From Candidatus Avedoeria danica (GTDB taxonomy: Bacteria > Chloroflexota > Anaerolineae > Epilineales > Epilineaceae): DNA of 64,000 nucleotides. Positions 17,901 through 27,700 of the stretch are shown here, in pieces. The stretch is from positions 1,054,001 through 1,118,000 of the forward strand of contig JADJCV010000004.1 of the NCBI GenBank assembly GCA_016703025.1, read 5' to 3'. The notes under the pieces are model-generated. The model made no database searches and was not told where the DNA came from. It saw only the letters and a program-made list of their open reading frames with translations. Positions within the stretch are counted from its first letter, which is position 1; each line of letters starts with the position of its first letter. A program made the translations under genes and the position numbers.

Positions 17901-18456
17901 ACACCACGCCCACCTGATCGCCCAGCTGGACGACCTCGAGGCGGCGGACCGCGACCTCCGCACGGCGCTGGCCACCCTCGACGGCGAGATGGCCGCCGGC
18001 TTCAGCACGACGTTCGCGGCCGTGGCCGAGTCGTTCGGGCGTTCGTTCCCTTTGCTCTTCGGCGGCGGGGAGGCCGAGCTCGTGCTCATGCCGGTCGAGG
18101 AGGAGGGCGCGCCGCCCGGCATTGACATCATTGCTCGGCCGCCCGGCAAGCGAAGCCAGCCGCTGTCGCTGCTGTCCGGCGGCGAGCGAGCGATCACGGC
18201 GGTGGCGCTGCTCTTTGCGCTGCTCGAGGTCAGCGGCACGCCGTTCGTCGTCCTCGACGAGGTCGACGCGGCGCTGGATGAGGCCAACGTCGACCGCTTC
18301 CGAACGTGCCTGACAGCCCTCGCCGAGCACATGCAGGTCGTCATCGTCACGCACAACCGGGCCACGGTCCAGAGCGCGGCCACGGTGTACGGCATCACGA
18401 TGGCCGAGGACGGCGCGAGCCAGGTCGTCAGCCTCAAGGTCGACGCGGCGGCGTAG
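14932..18456 (+). CDS. smc: Chromosome segregation ATPase SMC
   Basis: Structural maintenance of chromosomes protein, 1,174 residues, the family's usual size. The N-terminal head has IKELSLTGYKSFA and Walker A GPNGSGKSN near residue 32; two long Ala/Glu/Arg-rich coiled coils flank a hinge at about 515-640 (VALRGTVAELIVVPDAWEAA); the C-terminal head has LLSGGERAITA near 1080 and Walker B FVVLDEVDAALDEAN. It dimerises and organises the chromosome with ScpA/ScpB, which are not in the window. Start MRIKEL is the conserved N-terminus; upstream codons of the open frame translate the tandem repeat and are not coding. Confidence 0.97.
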   Translation: MRIKELSLTGYKSFASRTRFVFPSGVTAIIGPNGSGKSNIADAVRWVLGETRPTHLRARSQDDLIFAGTERRSRSGIAEVQLTIDNGDGGLDIAFAEVTIGRRVERDGTVIYSINGARVRLRDVQDLVAGRFGQGHFTVIGQGLVDSFIVMRPDQRRALIDDAAGLTPLQRQADRSLKKLADTAENLRRVRDILGELGPRLRRMERLAERAEQHGAVAAELRGLLAQWYGWHTAQAAAVLEHARAHGAALDAERDAARRHSEAATTALDAAASATDRTDETLRTLRAERDATAGALAAARQQAAVADAQLAAVERQRESLQSASTGLSEESAALSAQLTAYERTLAELATALDAHNAAVAEARRAQDAAEAERVGRGAEVDAARASLAALQAEIARLAAKRSSLLETRTARTLQLAAAEESLAGAAASIAQFGAANTAAQAAFDDVEARYTAHVARVTDIERALADAHTALAAAREAHATARDSLGMHESRHRTLQALFREAGTDAAVMAKLGDGDRVALRGTVAELIVVPDAWEAAAAAALGPFVRAAVVARSADIAAAVAIVRDAPAAAYLAPATVERPVGGTWAPRKGEQRAVDVLRAPDAPGLVEVLVADVAFVRDLAAANAAVDRPDGPARAATADGLLVHRGGAVTVGAGNRDVLAMARERRDLPDVLDAARVDAEAAGSAVDRCLDARRALEAELGTLADARAVLSRARDAAAKERDAARAAHERAAREETWATERRAQLAAECAALSDELAMVEQAILQAEPEITVRTTAVEAASRAAEGIDVNTPRVALAGAGAAQAEAAAVLAGQRAARDAVVREAEAVRGRAAANLARAETLDVEAIRWSDEAARAAAEGERLASGLVDLEAALVIAESNAGDLRHEARSQAEALEATRRAVAAVDSRSAEALVAIARAEDRIGRLSEQRLVDAEALDIEPDALAAVPDGPMDAPDEAAEARIGQLRRRLRDIGAIDREALAAYHETAEHHAHLIAQLDDLEAADRDLRTALATLDGEMAAGFSTTFAAVAESFGRSFPLLFGGGEAELVLMPVEEEGAPPGIDIIARPPGKRSQPLSLLSGGERAITAVALLFALLEVSGTPFVVLDEVDAALDEANVDRFRTCLTALAEHMQVVIVTHNRATVQSAATVYGITMAEDGASQVVSLKVDAAA

Positions 18457-18790
18457 GGCGCGCTGCCCGCCCGGCGGACCGGGCCGGCTCCGGCGGTCGA
18501 ACGCTCCGACAGGTTACGGCGGGCGCCGAGGCTCTAGACGTGGCCGTCGCCGGCATGCTATGATCGCGCATGCGGACCGTTGGCCCGTGTATTCGGTTTG
18601 CCGGTTACCGGGCACCATGCGCCGCTGCCAAGGCTTCCCCGATCCTCGACTCTGCAGACCGATGTCCGCACGGTCATCATCCGATCCGTCCGAATCCGAT
18701 CCGTCCTCATCCGACCGTCCTCATCCGAACCGGGACCCGCCTCGAGCACGCCGACCCATCTTGGGACACCGACAAAGGGAGTCACCGTCC
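18457..18790 (+). other. Intergenic leader region with promoter-like box and repeats
   Basis: 334 bases without a supported gene. TATGAT at 18559-18564 is a plausible -10 box for the downstream beta-helix gene, giving a leader of about 220 bases. That leader contains a 14-15-base imperfect repeat. An in-frame ATG at 18562 exists but encodes no conserved residues. Confidence 0.5.
18678..18733 (+). repeat. 14-15-bp imperfect tandem repeat in leader
   Basis: Four copies related to CATCCGATCCGTC start at 18678, 18691, 18706 and 18720, spaced 13-15 bases apart. They lie in the predicted untranslated leader of the beta-helix gene. Confidence 0.6.
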
Positions 18791-21700
18791 ATGGCCCATC
18801 ACCCCTCACTGCGCCGCCGCGCCCACTTCTCCGCCATCGCGCTGGCGACGGTGTTGGCTGCGGCCTTCGCGGCACCGGCGCTGGCCGCCCCCACCCGCCG
18901 CGCCGCGCAGGGTCCGATCGACCTGTGTGCGGCCGGCAACCCGATCACGGCCCGCGGTGAGTTCACGCGTTCCGTGACGCTTGCCCCGGGCGCGTACGTG
19001 GCGCCGAACTGCGCCCTGCGCGTGAAGGACGTGGCCACACTGACCCTCTCGGCGGGCACGACGATCGAGTTCGGTGACGACACGAACCTCCAGGTGACCG
19101 GACGGTTGATCGTCGCCGGCAACAACGCGGGCGACGTCGTGCTGCGCTCCGCCGCGCAGGTGAAGAACCGCGGCGACTGGCAAGGGATCCGCATCCAGAA
19201 CAAGGGCACGGCCACATTCAAGGGCCTCGAGATCCGGCACACCGGCCAAGGCGGCGCCGCGGCGATCGAGAGCGAGGGCGCGGTCTCGATCGAGAACAGC
19301 ACGATCGCCGAAGGCGACGGCAGCGGCGTCGTCGCCCGGCGCGGCGGCGGCACGATCCGCAACACCCGGATCACGGGCCAGACCAAGCTCGGCCTCGACG
19401 CGCAGGCGCCGAGCGGCGTCGGGCTCAGCGACATGACGCTCGACGGCGTCACGTTCGAAGGGAACCAAGGCGCGGCCGTGCAGGGCGGCGCCGCGATGCA
19501 GTGGACGCTTCTCAACAACTCGGCCACCGGCAACGATGTGAACGGCATCGTCGTCCCGGGCGGCAGCGTCGATCGGCCGATGATCCTGCGCGGCGGAGAC
19601 CTGCCGTACGTGTTCACGGGCAGCGTCGTCCACTCCAAGGATCTGACGATCGAGCCGAACACGATCCTGAAGTTCAGCAGCCCGACGGCCAACCTGCGCG
19701 TCCGCAGCGCGGCGCGGCTCGTCGCCGAGGGCAGCGAGGCGCAGCCGATCATCGCGACGACGGACGCCGACGACAGCGCCTGCCTGTTCGCCGGCAACCC
19801 GACACCCCGCATCAGCTGCGACACGGACAACGATGCCAAGGAGCCGCGGCCGGGCGCATGGCAGCGGATCGAGGTCGAGGACACGGGCGGCGTCGCATCG
19901 ATCAAGCACGTCACGCTCCGCTACGGCAGCAGTGAGTCGCTCCTCATCCGCTCGCCGGGTGCGGTGCTGGATCACGTCGCCATCGAGTACTCGAACGGCG
20001 TCGCGCTGCGGCTGTTCAACGGAACGAAGACGGCGGCCGGCAACTACATGACGGTCTCGAACAGCCATTTCGCGAACAACCTCGGCTCGGCGGTCGACCT
20101 CGACTCGCTGACGGTTCCGATCACGGTCAGCCTGCAGTCGTCGACGTTCGAGGACAACGCGTTCACGGTCCGCATGTCGCCCGACGTCGAGCTGCTGAAC
20201 GGTGGGAACACGGCCACCGGCGACGGCGTGAAGGGCTACATCGTCAACCAGGGCGAGGCCAAGAAGAGCCACACGTGGCGCGCCGGTGACCTGCCGTTCG
20301 TCATCCCGGCGTCGCTCCGGCTCGTCGACTCGGCGGCGACGCTGACGATTCAGCCCGGTGTCGTCCTGAAGATGGGGGCGCTCGGCACGGCGCGGGGCCA
20401 GGGCACGCTCGAGATCGAGCGCGGCCGGCTCGTCGTCGGCGGGAGCGATCCGACCAAGAAGGTGCTGATCACCTCGGTCCACGACGACGCCTGCGCCGCG
20501 GGCGACACGACGTCCGGCTGCGACACGAACAGCGACGAGGGCGGCTCTGAGCCCCAGAGCGGCGACTGGACGTGGGTCCATGTCGGCCGGCTGGCGCAGG
20601 AGTTCCGGATGACGAACGCCGTCGTCAGGTACGGCGGCGGCAGCGGTGCCCGCTTCGGCATGCTCGAGATCGACCACTCGAACAGCATCGTCACGGACAG
20701 CGAGTTCGCCTACAGCCTGATCAGCGGCATCGCGATCAACGGGGTCCAGCCGCGGATCGAGCGGAACACGATCCGCGGGAACGCCAAGAGTGCGATCCGC
20801 ATCGTCGGCGCCGACCGCGAGATCCGGGTGTCCATCAAGGACAACATGATCTACGACAACAACGGCGGCGCGATCGAGATCGACGCGAACGTCGAGGTCG
20901 ACCTCTCGGGGAACTCGACCCAGATGCCGCCGGGTTACACGCCGAACGGCGCCTTCCGGCAACTGAACGGCATCCTGATCAGCGGCAACGCCCAGTCTTC
21001 GACGACGTGGCGCCGCTCGACCGACATGCCGTTCATCATCAACACGCGCGTCGACGTCATGAACCAAGCCGTCCTCACGATCGAGCCGGGCGTCATCCTG
21101 AAGTTCACGCCGCTCGGTTCGATCTCGACGAGCCGCGGCACGCTCGTCGCCGTCGGGCGGCCGGATGCCAAGATCGTCTTCACGTCGGTGGCCGACAGCA
21201 CGGTCGGCGGCGTGTCCGTCGACGGATCGGGCCCGCCGGGCAACCGCGACTGGGGCGGGCTCGAGTTCACACGGCCCGGCACCGTCCGCAGCGGCACGCT
21301 GGAGCACGTCGAGCTGCGCCACGCCAGCGGCGGCAACCCGCCGGCGGCGGTGCGCGTGCAGCAGGACAACGTCCGGATCGTCAACGTGACGATCTCCGAC
21401 GGCGCGAACGCCGGGATCTACATCGACGACGCGGACGGCGTGAGCGTCACCGAGACGACGATCGAGCGGATCGGCGGCGCGGCGGTGCTGGCACGGACGG
21501 TCACGAACCTGACGGCCACCGTCAAGAACAACACGATTCGGAACTGCGGCATCGCCGTCTCGGCGGACGCGAACGCCCAGATCGAGATCGGCGACAACAC
21601 CGTCACCGACAATCGGATCAACGGCATCCTGATCGCCGGCACGGTGAAGACGAAGCGGACGTGGTACGCCGACGACATGATCTACGTCACCGACGAGGTC

Positions 21701-24613
21701 TCGATCGAATCGGGCGGCAACCTCCAGATCCAGCCGGGCACCGTCGTCAAGTCGTTGACCGACAAGGGGCTGACGCTCCGCATCGGCGCGCTGATGCTCG
21801 AGGGCACCGCCGAGCGCCCGATCGTGTTCACGTCGATCCGCGACGACCGCTGCAGCGCGACCGTCCTGACCGGCTGCGACACGGACTCGCTCGACCAGGA
21901 CGTCGAACCGGGCGACTGGAAGGGCATCCTCGTCGGCGCCGGCACGAACAACAGCGTCGTCCTGTCGCACGTCCTGTTGCTCTACGGCGGCCAGGGACCG
22001 GCCGCCTTCGAGAGCAGCGCGAACAGCACGAAGATCGAGAACTCCGAGATCGCGTGGTCGAACAGCAACGGGATCACGTTGAACAACGTCCGCACGATGG
22101 TCGTGACCGGCAACTACCTCCACCACAACGGCGGCGCCGGCCTCACGATGACGGGCGCGACGGCCGGGCAGCTCCAGTCGAACGTCTTCACCGACAACGA
22201 GCGGCCGGTCATCCTGAGCTCGACGGGCATCATCACCACCAAGGACAACGTCTCCGTCGGCAACGTGGCGGACGGGATGCTCTTCACCGTCGACACCGTA
22301 TCGAACGCCCAGGTCTGGGCGGCCGACCTGCCGCGCGACATCACGCGCAACGTGTCGCTCGTGACGAACCCGCAGGGCGGCGGCAACCCCGATCTCAAGA
22401 TCGATCCGGGCCTGCTGCTCCGGTTCGCGCCAAGCGCCGGGATCAAGGCCCGCGCCGGCCGCTTCGAGGTCGGCGGCGCCTACTTCACATCCGATCTCTC
22501 GGACCCGCGACTGCGTTCGTGGTCGGGCCTGAGCTTCGAGGGCACGGCGCGCGGCAGCCTGAAGCACAGCGTCGTGGCGCTGGCCGGCGTCGGCTCGATC
22601 GGGGCGGTGGACATCAAGAGCGAGGGCCAGGGCACGCCGATCCAGGTGGCGTACAACCAGCTGCTGCGCTCGAACGCATCGGCGATCACCGTCGGCTCCG
22701 ACGCGGGCAACGTGCCGGCCCCCGTGATCTCCGGCAACCTCATCGCCAGCACGAAGGAGAGCGGGTCCGGCTACGCGATGCGCTTGACGGGCGAAGGGGA
22801 GATGACGATCCAGTACAACCGGATCGCCGACTTCCCGAACGGCATCCTGGTGAACCACAAGCTGCCGCGGATCAACTTCAACAACTTCTTCGGTGTGCGC
22901 GTCAAGGCGGTCGAGAACGTGACGCAGTCGAACTGCGTCGATGCCCAGAACAATTGGTGGGGCGATGTGACCGGCCCGCTGGACAACAAGTCCGATGGGG
23001 CGACGGACCGCTGCAAGCTCACGAACCCCGGCGCCAAGGGCGCGGAGGTCTCGGAGTTCGTCGACTGGGATCCCTACCTCAAGGCCTCGCCGCCGCCGGT
23101 GCCGATGCTCGACCTGCCGCGCTGCGGCTATACGAACAAGACGACGGTCGCCGTTGCCGGCCACGCCGGCCCGGGCGCGCAGGTCGTGCTCTACGACACG
23201 GACACGAAGCTCGACGTGCCGATCACGGCCGACAGCGCCGGCAACTTCCGCACCGAACTCTCGCTCTCGGCGGGCGTTCACGACCTGTCGGTCGAGACGA
23301 TCGGCACGGTCGACAATTCGGCCGTCCCGCCGCAAGCGCAGAGCCTGAAGAGCCCGCGGATGGGCTTCCGCGTCGTGCGCGTCGATCCGGTGCCGGACAT
23401 CGATCCGGCGACGATCGTCTTCCAGTACGGTACGCAGGTCCAGCCGCTGCGCGACGCGACGGGCTGCGCCACGCCGTGCGGCGGCGCGTCGAGCGGCCGC
23501 GTCACGCTGCCGCCGTCGACGATGGTCACCGTCCAGGTCGAGGTCCGCGGCAGCCCGACCGCGGTCGAGTTCGTCCAGCCGGGCCGCCCGGCCGTCCCGT
23601 TCACGGCGCGCGCGAATGGCTGGCGCACCGACCCGTTCCAGCCGGCGCCCGGCATGTTCACGATCCGGATCAACGGCCAGGGCGGCGCGTTCTGCCAAGG
23701 CTTCGTCTACTTCGGCGGCCTTGGCCGGGTCTTCGCCGACACCGGCGCCCCGGGCGATCCGCTGTTCACGATCGACTTCGAGGACCCGACCGTCCTGTCC
23801 AACACGCTGCGGATGGGCGCGTTCGTGCGATCGGACGTCAAGCCGTTCGGCGCGGGTCGGTGGAGCGCGGCCACTTCGCCGGGCGTTGACGCGGAGGGCA
23901 AGCCGCGGCCGTATGCCCGGAGCGCCGAGTACGTTATGTCGTTCCTGAACCCGATCGACCTCGCGAGCATCCCGTCGCCGGTCCTGACGTTCCAGCATCA
24001 GTTCTACCTGGCGACCGGCGATTCGATCACGATCGAAGGCCGGGCGTCGTCGGCCGACCCGTGGGTCACGCTCGGCAAGAGCGTCACCGACCCGGACGGC
24101 TGGAAGATCGACAAGGGCTCGAACAACAACTGGACCGGCGTCGCGATCCCGCTCGACACGTTCGCGCGCTCGAGCCGGTTCGAGCTGCGCTTCGCGATGA
24201 AGTCGAACGCCGACAACCTGGTGTCCGAAGGCTGGTACCTGGACGACATTTCCGTCCGTCCGGGCGGCAGCAACAACGAGCGCTACGATGTCGGCGAGCC
24301 GCTGCTGGCCGGCGCCACGGTCACGCTCCTGCAGCGTGATCCTGAGTCCGGCGAGTTCGTCTCGTGGGATGCCAGCCGCACCGGCCAGAACAACCCGCAG
24401 TCCACGGACAGCGACGGCCGCTTCGGCTTCTTCAGCCTGCCGCCGGGTGAGTACCGCGTCCTCGTCGTGCGCAGTGGCGCCAGCGGCGGCCTTGCGCCCT
24501 TCCAGAGCGAGGCGTTCATCGTCCTCGACGGCAGCTTCGTCATCGACGTCCCGCTCTCGGGCGGGAAGCTCATCTACCTGCCGCACACGTCCCGCGGGGC
24601 GCAGCTGCGGTAG
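18791..24613 (+). CDS. Giant exported parallel beta-helix protein
   Basis: Secreted 1,940-residue protein. ATG at 18791 follows AAAGGGAG and starts a signal peptide (FSAIALATVLAAAFAAPALA). Most of the protein is right-handed beta-helix modules of about 200-300 residues; each repeats NGI-(L/V)-(I/V), a TWR/D-(L/M)-P-(F/Y)-(V/I) segment, and a closing LTI-(Q/E)-PG-(V/T)-(V/I)-LK block (five recognisable copies). A CDTDNDAKEP-type acidic Cys pair recurs and may bind calcium. After about residue 1470 come beta-sandwich domains, a jelly-roll/MAM-like domain (PVLTFQHQFYLATGDSITIE to GWYLDDISVRPGG) and an SdrD-B-like domain. The last residues are LIYLPHTSRGAQLR. Surface adhesin or polysaccharide-binding role inferred. 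Confidence 0.85.
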   Translation: MAHHPSLRRRAHFSAIALATVLAAAFAAPALAAPTRRAAQGPIDLCAAGNPITARGEFTRSVTLAPGAYVAPNCALRVKDVATLTLSAGTTIEFGDDTNLQVTGRLIVAGNNAGDVVLRSAAQVKNRGDWQGIRIQNKGTATFKGLEIRHTGQGGAAAIESEGAVSIENSTIAEGDGSGVVARRGGGTIRNTRITGQTKLGLDAQAPSGVGLSDMTLDGVTFEGNQGAAVQGGAAMQWTLLNNSATGNDVNGIVVPGGSVDRPMILRGGDLPYVFTGSVVHSKDLTIEPNTILKFSSPTANLRVRSAARLVAEGSEAQPIIATTDADDSACLFAGNPTPRISCDTDNDAKEPRPGAWQRIEVEDTGGVASIKHVTLRYGSSESLLIRSPGAVLDHVAIEYSNGVALRLFNGTKTAAGNYMTVSNSHFANNLGSAVDLDSLTVPITVSLQSSTFEDNAFTVRMSPDVELLNGGNTATGDGVKGYIVNQGEAKKSHTWRAGDLPFVIPASLRLVDSAATLTIQPGVVLKMGALGTARGQGTLEIERGRLVVGGSDPTKKVLITSVHDDACAAGDTTSGCDTNSDEGGSEPQSGDWTWVHVGRLAQEFRMTNAVVRYGGGSGARFGMLEIDHSNSIVTDSEFAYSLISGIAINGVQPRIERNTIRGNAKSAIRIVGADREIRVSIKDNMIYDNNGGAIEIDANVEVDLSGNSTQMPPGYTPNGAFRQLNGILISGNAQSSTTWRRSTDMPFIINTRVDVMNQAVLTIEPGVILKFTPLGSISTSRGTLVAVGRPDAKIVFTSVADSTVGGVSVDGSGPPGNRDWGGLEFTRPGTVRSGTLEHVELRHASGGNPPAAVRVQQDNVRIVNVTISDGANAGIYIDDADGVSVTETTIERIGGAAVLARTVTNLTATVKNNTIRNCGIAVSADANAQIEIGDNTVTDNRINGILIAGTVKTKRTWYADDMIYVTDEVSIESGGNLQIQPGTVVKSLTDKGLTLRIGALMLEGTAERPIVFTSIRDDRCSATVLTGCDTDSLDQDVEPGDWKGILVGAGTNNSVVLSHVLLLYGGQGPAAFESSANSTKIENSEIAWSNSNGITLNNVRTMVVTGNYLHHNGGAGLTMTGATAGQLQSNVFTDNERPVILSSTGIITTKDNVSVGNVADGMLFTVDTVSNAQVWAADLPRDITRNVSLVTNPQGGGNPDLKIDPGLLLRFAPSAGIKARAGRFEVGGAYFTSDLSDPRLRSWSGLSFEGTARGSLKHSVVALAGVGSIGAVDIKSEGQGTPIQVAYNQLLRSNASAITVGSDAGNVPAPVISGNLIASTKESGSGYAMRLTGEGEMTIQYNRIADFPNGILVNHKLPRINFNNFFGVRVKAVENVTQSNCVDAQNNWWGDVTGPLDNKSDGATDRCKLTNPGAKGAEVSEFVDWDPYLKASPPPVPMLDLPRCGYTNKTTVAVAGHAGPGAQVVLYDTDTKLDVPITADSAGNFRTELSLSAGVHDLSVETIGTVDNSAVPPQAQSLKSPRMGFRVVRVDPVPDIDPATIVFQYGTQVQPLRDATGCATPCGGASSGRVTLPPSTMVTVQVEVRGSPTAVEFVQPGRPAVPFTARANGWRTDPFQPAPGMFTIRINGQGGAFCQGFVYFGGLGRVFADTGAPGDPLFTIDFEDPTVLSNTLRMGAFVRSDVKPFGAGRWSAATSPGVDAEGKPRPYARSAEYVMSFLNPIDLASIPSPVLTFQHQFYLATGDSITIEGRASSADPWVTLGKSVTDPDGWKIDKGSNNNWTGVAIPLDTFARSSRFELRFAMKSNADNLVSEGWYLDDISVRPGGSNNERYDVGEPLLAGATVTLLQRDPESGEFVSWDASRTGQNNPQSTDSDGRFGFFSLPPGEYRVLVVRSGASGGLAPFQSEAFIVLDGSFVIDVPLSGGKLIYLPHTSRGAQLR

Positions 24614-24656
24614 GGCGATTCGGATGATCGGATGAACGTGTGATGTGACGCGACCC

Positions 24657-24697
24657 AAAACGCCCCTCGGCCGCTTCGGCGACCGAGGGGCGTTTTT
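24657..24697. terminator. Strong intrinsic terminator
   Basis: AAAACGCCCCTCGG (24657-24670) is complementary to CCGAGGGGCGTTTT (24683-24696), with a short loop and runs of A before and T after, so it can terminate in both directions. It follows the beta-helix gene and insulates dnaE2. Confidence 0.93.
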
Positions 24698-24712
24698 GCC
24701 GGGTGATGTGAT

Positions 24713-24734
24713 CGAACATCCGTTCTGGTACAAT
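24713..24734 (+). promoter_or_regulatory. dnaE2 promoter with LexA (SOS) box
   Basis: CGAACATCCGTTCT at 24713-24726 matches the Gram-positive-type LexA consensus CGAACRNRYGTTYC at 12 of 14 positions. It directly abuts TGG-TACAAT, an extended -10 (TACAAT at 24729-24734). A bound repressor would cover the promoter. dnaE2 starts at 24791. Confidence 0.75.
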
Positions 24735-24790
24735 CGTCACCCTCCACCCAGCCGCGTCCACGTCGCCCCCCATCTGCCGACGGTCGACCG

Positions 24791-27700
24791 GTGTACATCG
24801 AACTGCACGCCCATTCGAACTACTCGTTCCTCGATGGCGCGAGCCCGCCGGAGGCGCTAGCGGCGCGCGCGGCGGCGCTCGGGATGCCGGCGTTGGCGCT
24901 GACGGACCACCAAGGGCTGTACGGGGCCGTGAAGTTCCGCAATGCGTGCCGTGACGTCGGGATCAAGGCGATCTACGGGGCGGAGATCACGGTGGCGCCT
25001 TGGGCAGGCAGCGCACGACGTGGCGACGCGGAGGGCGATGGCGCGGGGTGGGCGTCGAGGGCCAGGCATGCCTCGCCCCTACACGGGGGCGCGAGCGGCG
25101 AGGGGCGTTTGCCGGACGACGGCGGGAGCCTGCCGGGCGGCCACCTGACGTTGTTGGTGGAGAACGCGGTCGGGTGGGCGAGCCTTTGCCGGCTGCTGTC
25201 GGCGGCGGGGCGGGTCGGCGCCAAGCGGGATCGCCCCGTGACGTGGCCGATGCTGGCGGCGCAGGCCGAGGGCCTCATCTGCCTGACGGGCTGCCGAGAC
25301 GGCGTCCTTGCCGCTGCGGCGCGGCGCGGCGACAAGGACACGACGCTGCGGGCGGCGCGAGCGCTGTGCGCGGTGTTCGGTGAAGGCGCGCTTTATGTCG
25401 AGTTGCAGCGACACCGCGAGGCCGGCGATGTCCGGCGGAACGCGACGCTGCTGGCGTTGGCCGAGCACATCCGGCGGCCGGTCATCTGCACGAACAACGT
25501 CCACTACGCCGCACCGGACGGCTTCCGGCTGCAGCACGTCCTCAGCTGCGTGCGCGAGCACGTGGCGCTCGACGGCGCCGGGGCCATGCTGTATGCCTCG
25601 GCGCAGCGCTGGCTCAAGGCGCCGGACGAGATGGCAGATCTCTTTCGCGATCGACCCGACGCCGTCGCGAACACCTTGCGCGTCGCCGAGCGCTGCGATT
25701 TCACGCCGGACCACACCGCCTTTCGGCTGCCGACGTTCCCGACGCCGGGCGGGGTGGCGGCGCCCGACCATCTGCGCACCTTGTGCGCGGTCGGACTGGC
25801 GGCGCGCTACGCGGGGGACGCGGCCGCAGCCGAAGCACAGCTGGCCAAGGAGCTGGCCGTCATCAACCGCAACGGACTGGCCGACTACTTCCTCGTGGTG
25901 CACGACATCGTCCGTGAGGCGCGGGCGCGTGGGATCCTTTGCCAGGGCCGCGGCTCGGCAGCCGGCAGCATCACCGCCTACACGCTTGGGATCACGCCCG
26001 TCGACCCGCTGGCGCACGGCCTGCTGTTCGAGCGCTTCCTGGCCGATGGCCAGACGAGCACGCCGGACATCGACGTCGACTTCGCCGCCGATCGGCGCGA
26101 GGAGGTGATCCAGTACGTCTACGCCAAGTACGGCGCCGAGCGGACGGCGATGGTGGCCAACGTGATCACGTTCGGCGCGCGGTCGGCGGTGGCGGACGTC
26201 GGGCGCGCGCTCGGGTTTCCCGCCGAGCTGCTCACGAAGGTACGGCGACACCTGCACACCCGCCAGGCATCCGACGTCGGGATCGACCTGGCGGAGGTCG
26301 AGACGTTCCGCGCGCACCTCGACCACCTGCCGTGGCGGCTGCTCGTCGAGACGTGCCGGGCGCTCGACGGCTACCCGCGGCACCTCGGGATCCATGTGGG
26401 CGGGATGATCGTCACGGCGTCCCCGCTGGACGCGCTCGTGCCGCTCGAGCCGGCGAGCATGGCGGGGCGGGTGGTGGTGCAGTGGGACAAGGACGATGTC
26501 GAGGATGTTGGGTTGATCAAGATCGACGTGTTGGGCTTGCGGACATTGGGGCTGGTGGCGGAGTGTGTGCGGGCCGTCGCCCCCCTCCCCCCTCCCGAAC
26601 CCCACCGCACCTACGGTGCGGCGGGGACCCCGCCGGACAGGTTGGGGGAGGAGAAGGATCAGGGATGGGGCGGCGAGAACCTTGCCGCCTTCCTGGACGC
26701 CATCCCCGACGACGATCCGGCCACGTGGGAGATGCTGCGCTCAGCGGATGCGATCGGGTGCTTCCAGGTCGAGAGCCGGGCACAGCTCGCGCTGCTGCCG
26801 CGGCTCCGGCCGGAGCGGATCGAGGACCTGATCATCGAGGTGGCGCTGATCCGGCCGGGGCCAGTGCAGGGCGGGATGTCGAAGGCGTATTTGCGGCGGC
26901 GGGACGGGAGCGAGGACGTGAGCTACTGGCACCCGTCGCTGGAGGGGGTGCTGAAGGAGACGCTCGGGATCCTGGTCTTCCAGGAGCAGGTGCTGCAGGT
27001 GGCGATGGTCGTCGCCGGCTTCAGCGGCGCCGAGGCGGACGGACTGCGGCGGTCGATGAGCCGCAAGCGCTCGCGGCAGGCGATGGAGCGCTGGCGCGCC
27101 CAGTTCGTGGCGGGCGCCGAGGGGCGCGGTATCGCGGCGCAGGTGGCGGACACGATCTTCGACCACCTGCTCGGCTTCGCCAGCTACGGCTTCTGCAAGA
27201 GCCACGCGGCGGCCTTCGCCCGCCTCACGTGGGTGACGGCGTGGCTGAAGTGCCACCATCCCCTGGAGTACGCCTGCTCGCTGCTGAACGCCCAGCCGAT
27301 GGGGTTCTACACCGTCGAGGCGGTGATCGAGGATGCCAAGCGGCACGGGATGGCGGTGTGGGCGTTGGATGTGAATCGGTCGGGGGTGCGATGGGCGGTC
27401 GAAGGTTCCCCTCCCCCAGAATCGCGGGAGGGGTCGGCGAGCGCAGCGAACCGGGGGAGGGGGCCTGCTGCGCCCCATGATGCCGCCGGCCTGCGCGTCC
27501 CGCTCGCCCGCCTCCGCGGCATGCCCGACGCCGTCGCGCACCGGATCGTGCAGGCGCGCGACGACGGCGGGCCGTTCGCCAGCCTGTGGGACTTCGTGCA
27601 GCGGGTCCGGCCGCCGCGCGACGTGACGGAGCGGCTCGTGCAGGCCGGGGCGTGTGACGGCTGGGGCGTCGAGCGGCGAGAGTTGCTCTGGGCGCTGGGC

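Noticed and set aside
13846..18354. A 1,502-codon minus-strand frame across smc
   Set aside because: Only its last 251 codons are a real glycosyltransferase; the rest is antisense to smc and low-complexity.
24572..24610. LPHTS at the beta-helix C-terminus as a sortase signal
   Set aside because: LPHTS resembles LPxTG, but no hydrophobic segment follows and the position ends a few residues later; it fits better with the other YLP tails.
18806..24733. A 1,975-codon open frame antisense to the beta-helix gene
   Set aside because: High GC codon structure opens the opposite strand; the product is Arg/Asp-rich without domains, while the sense product has a signal peptide and clear repeats.
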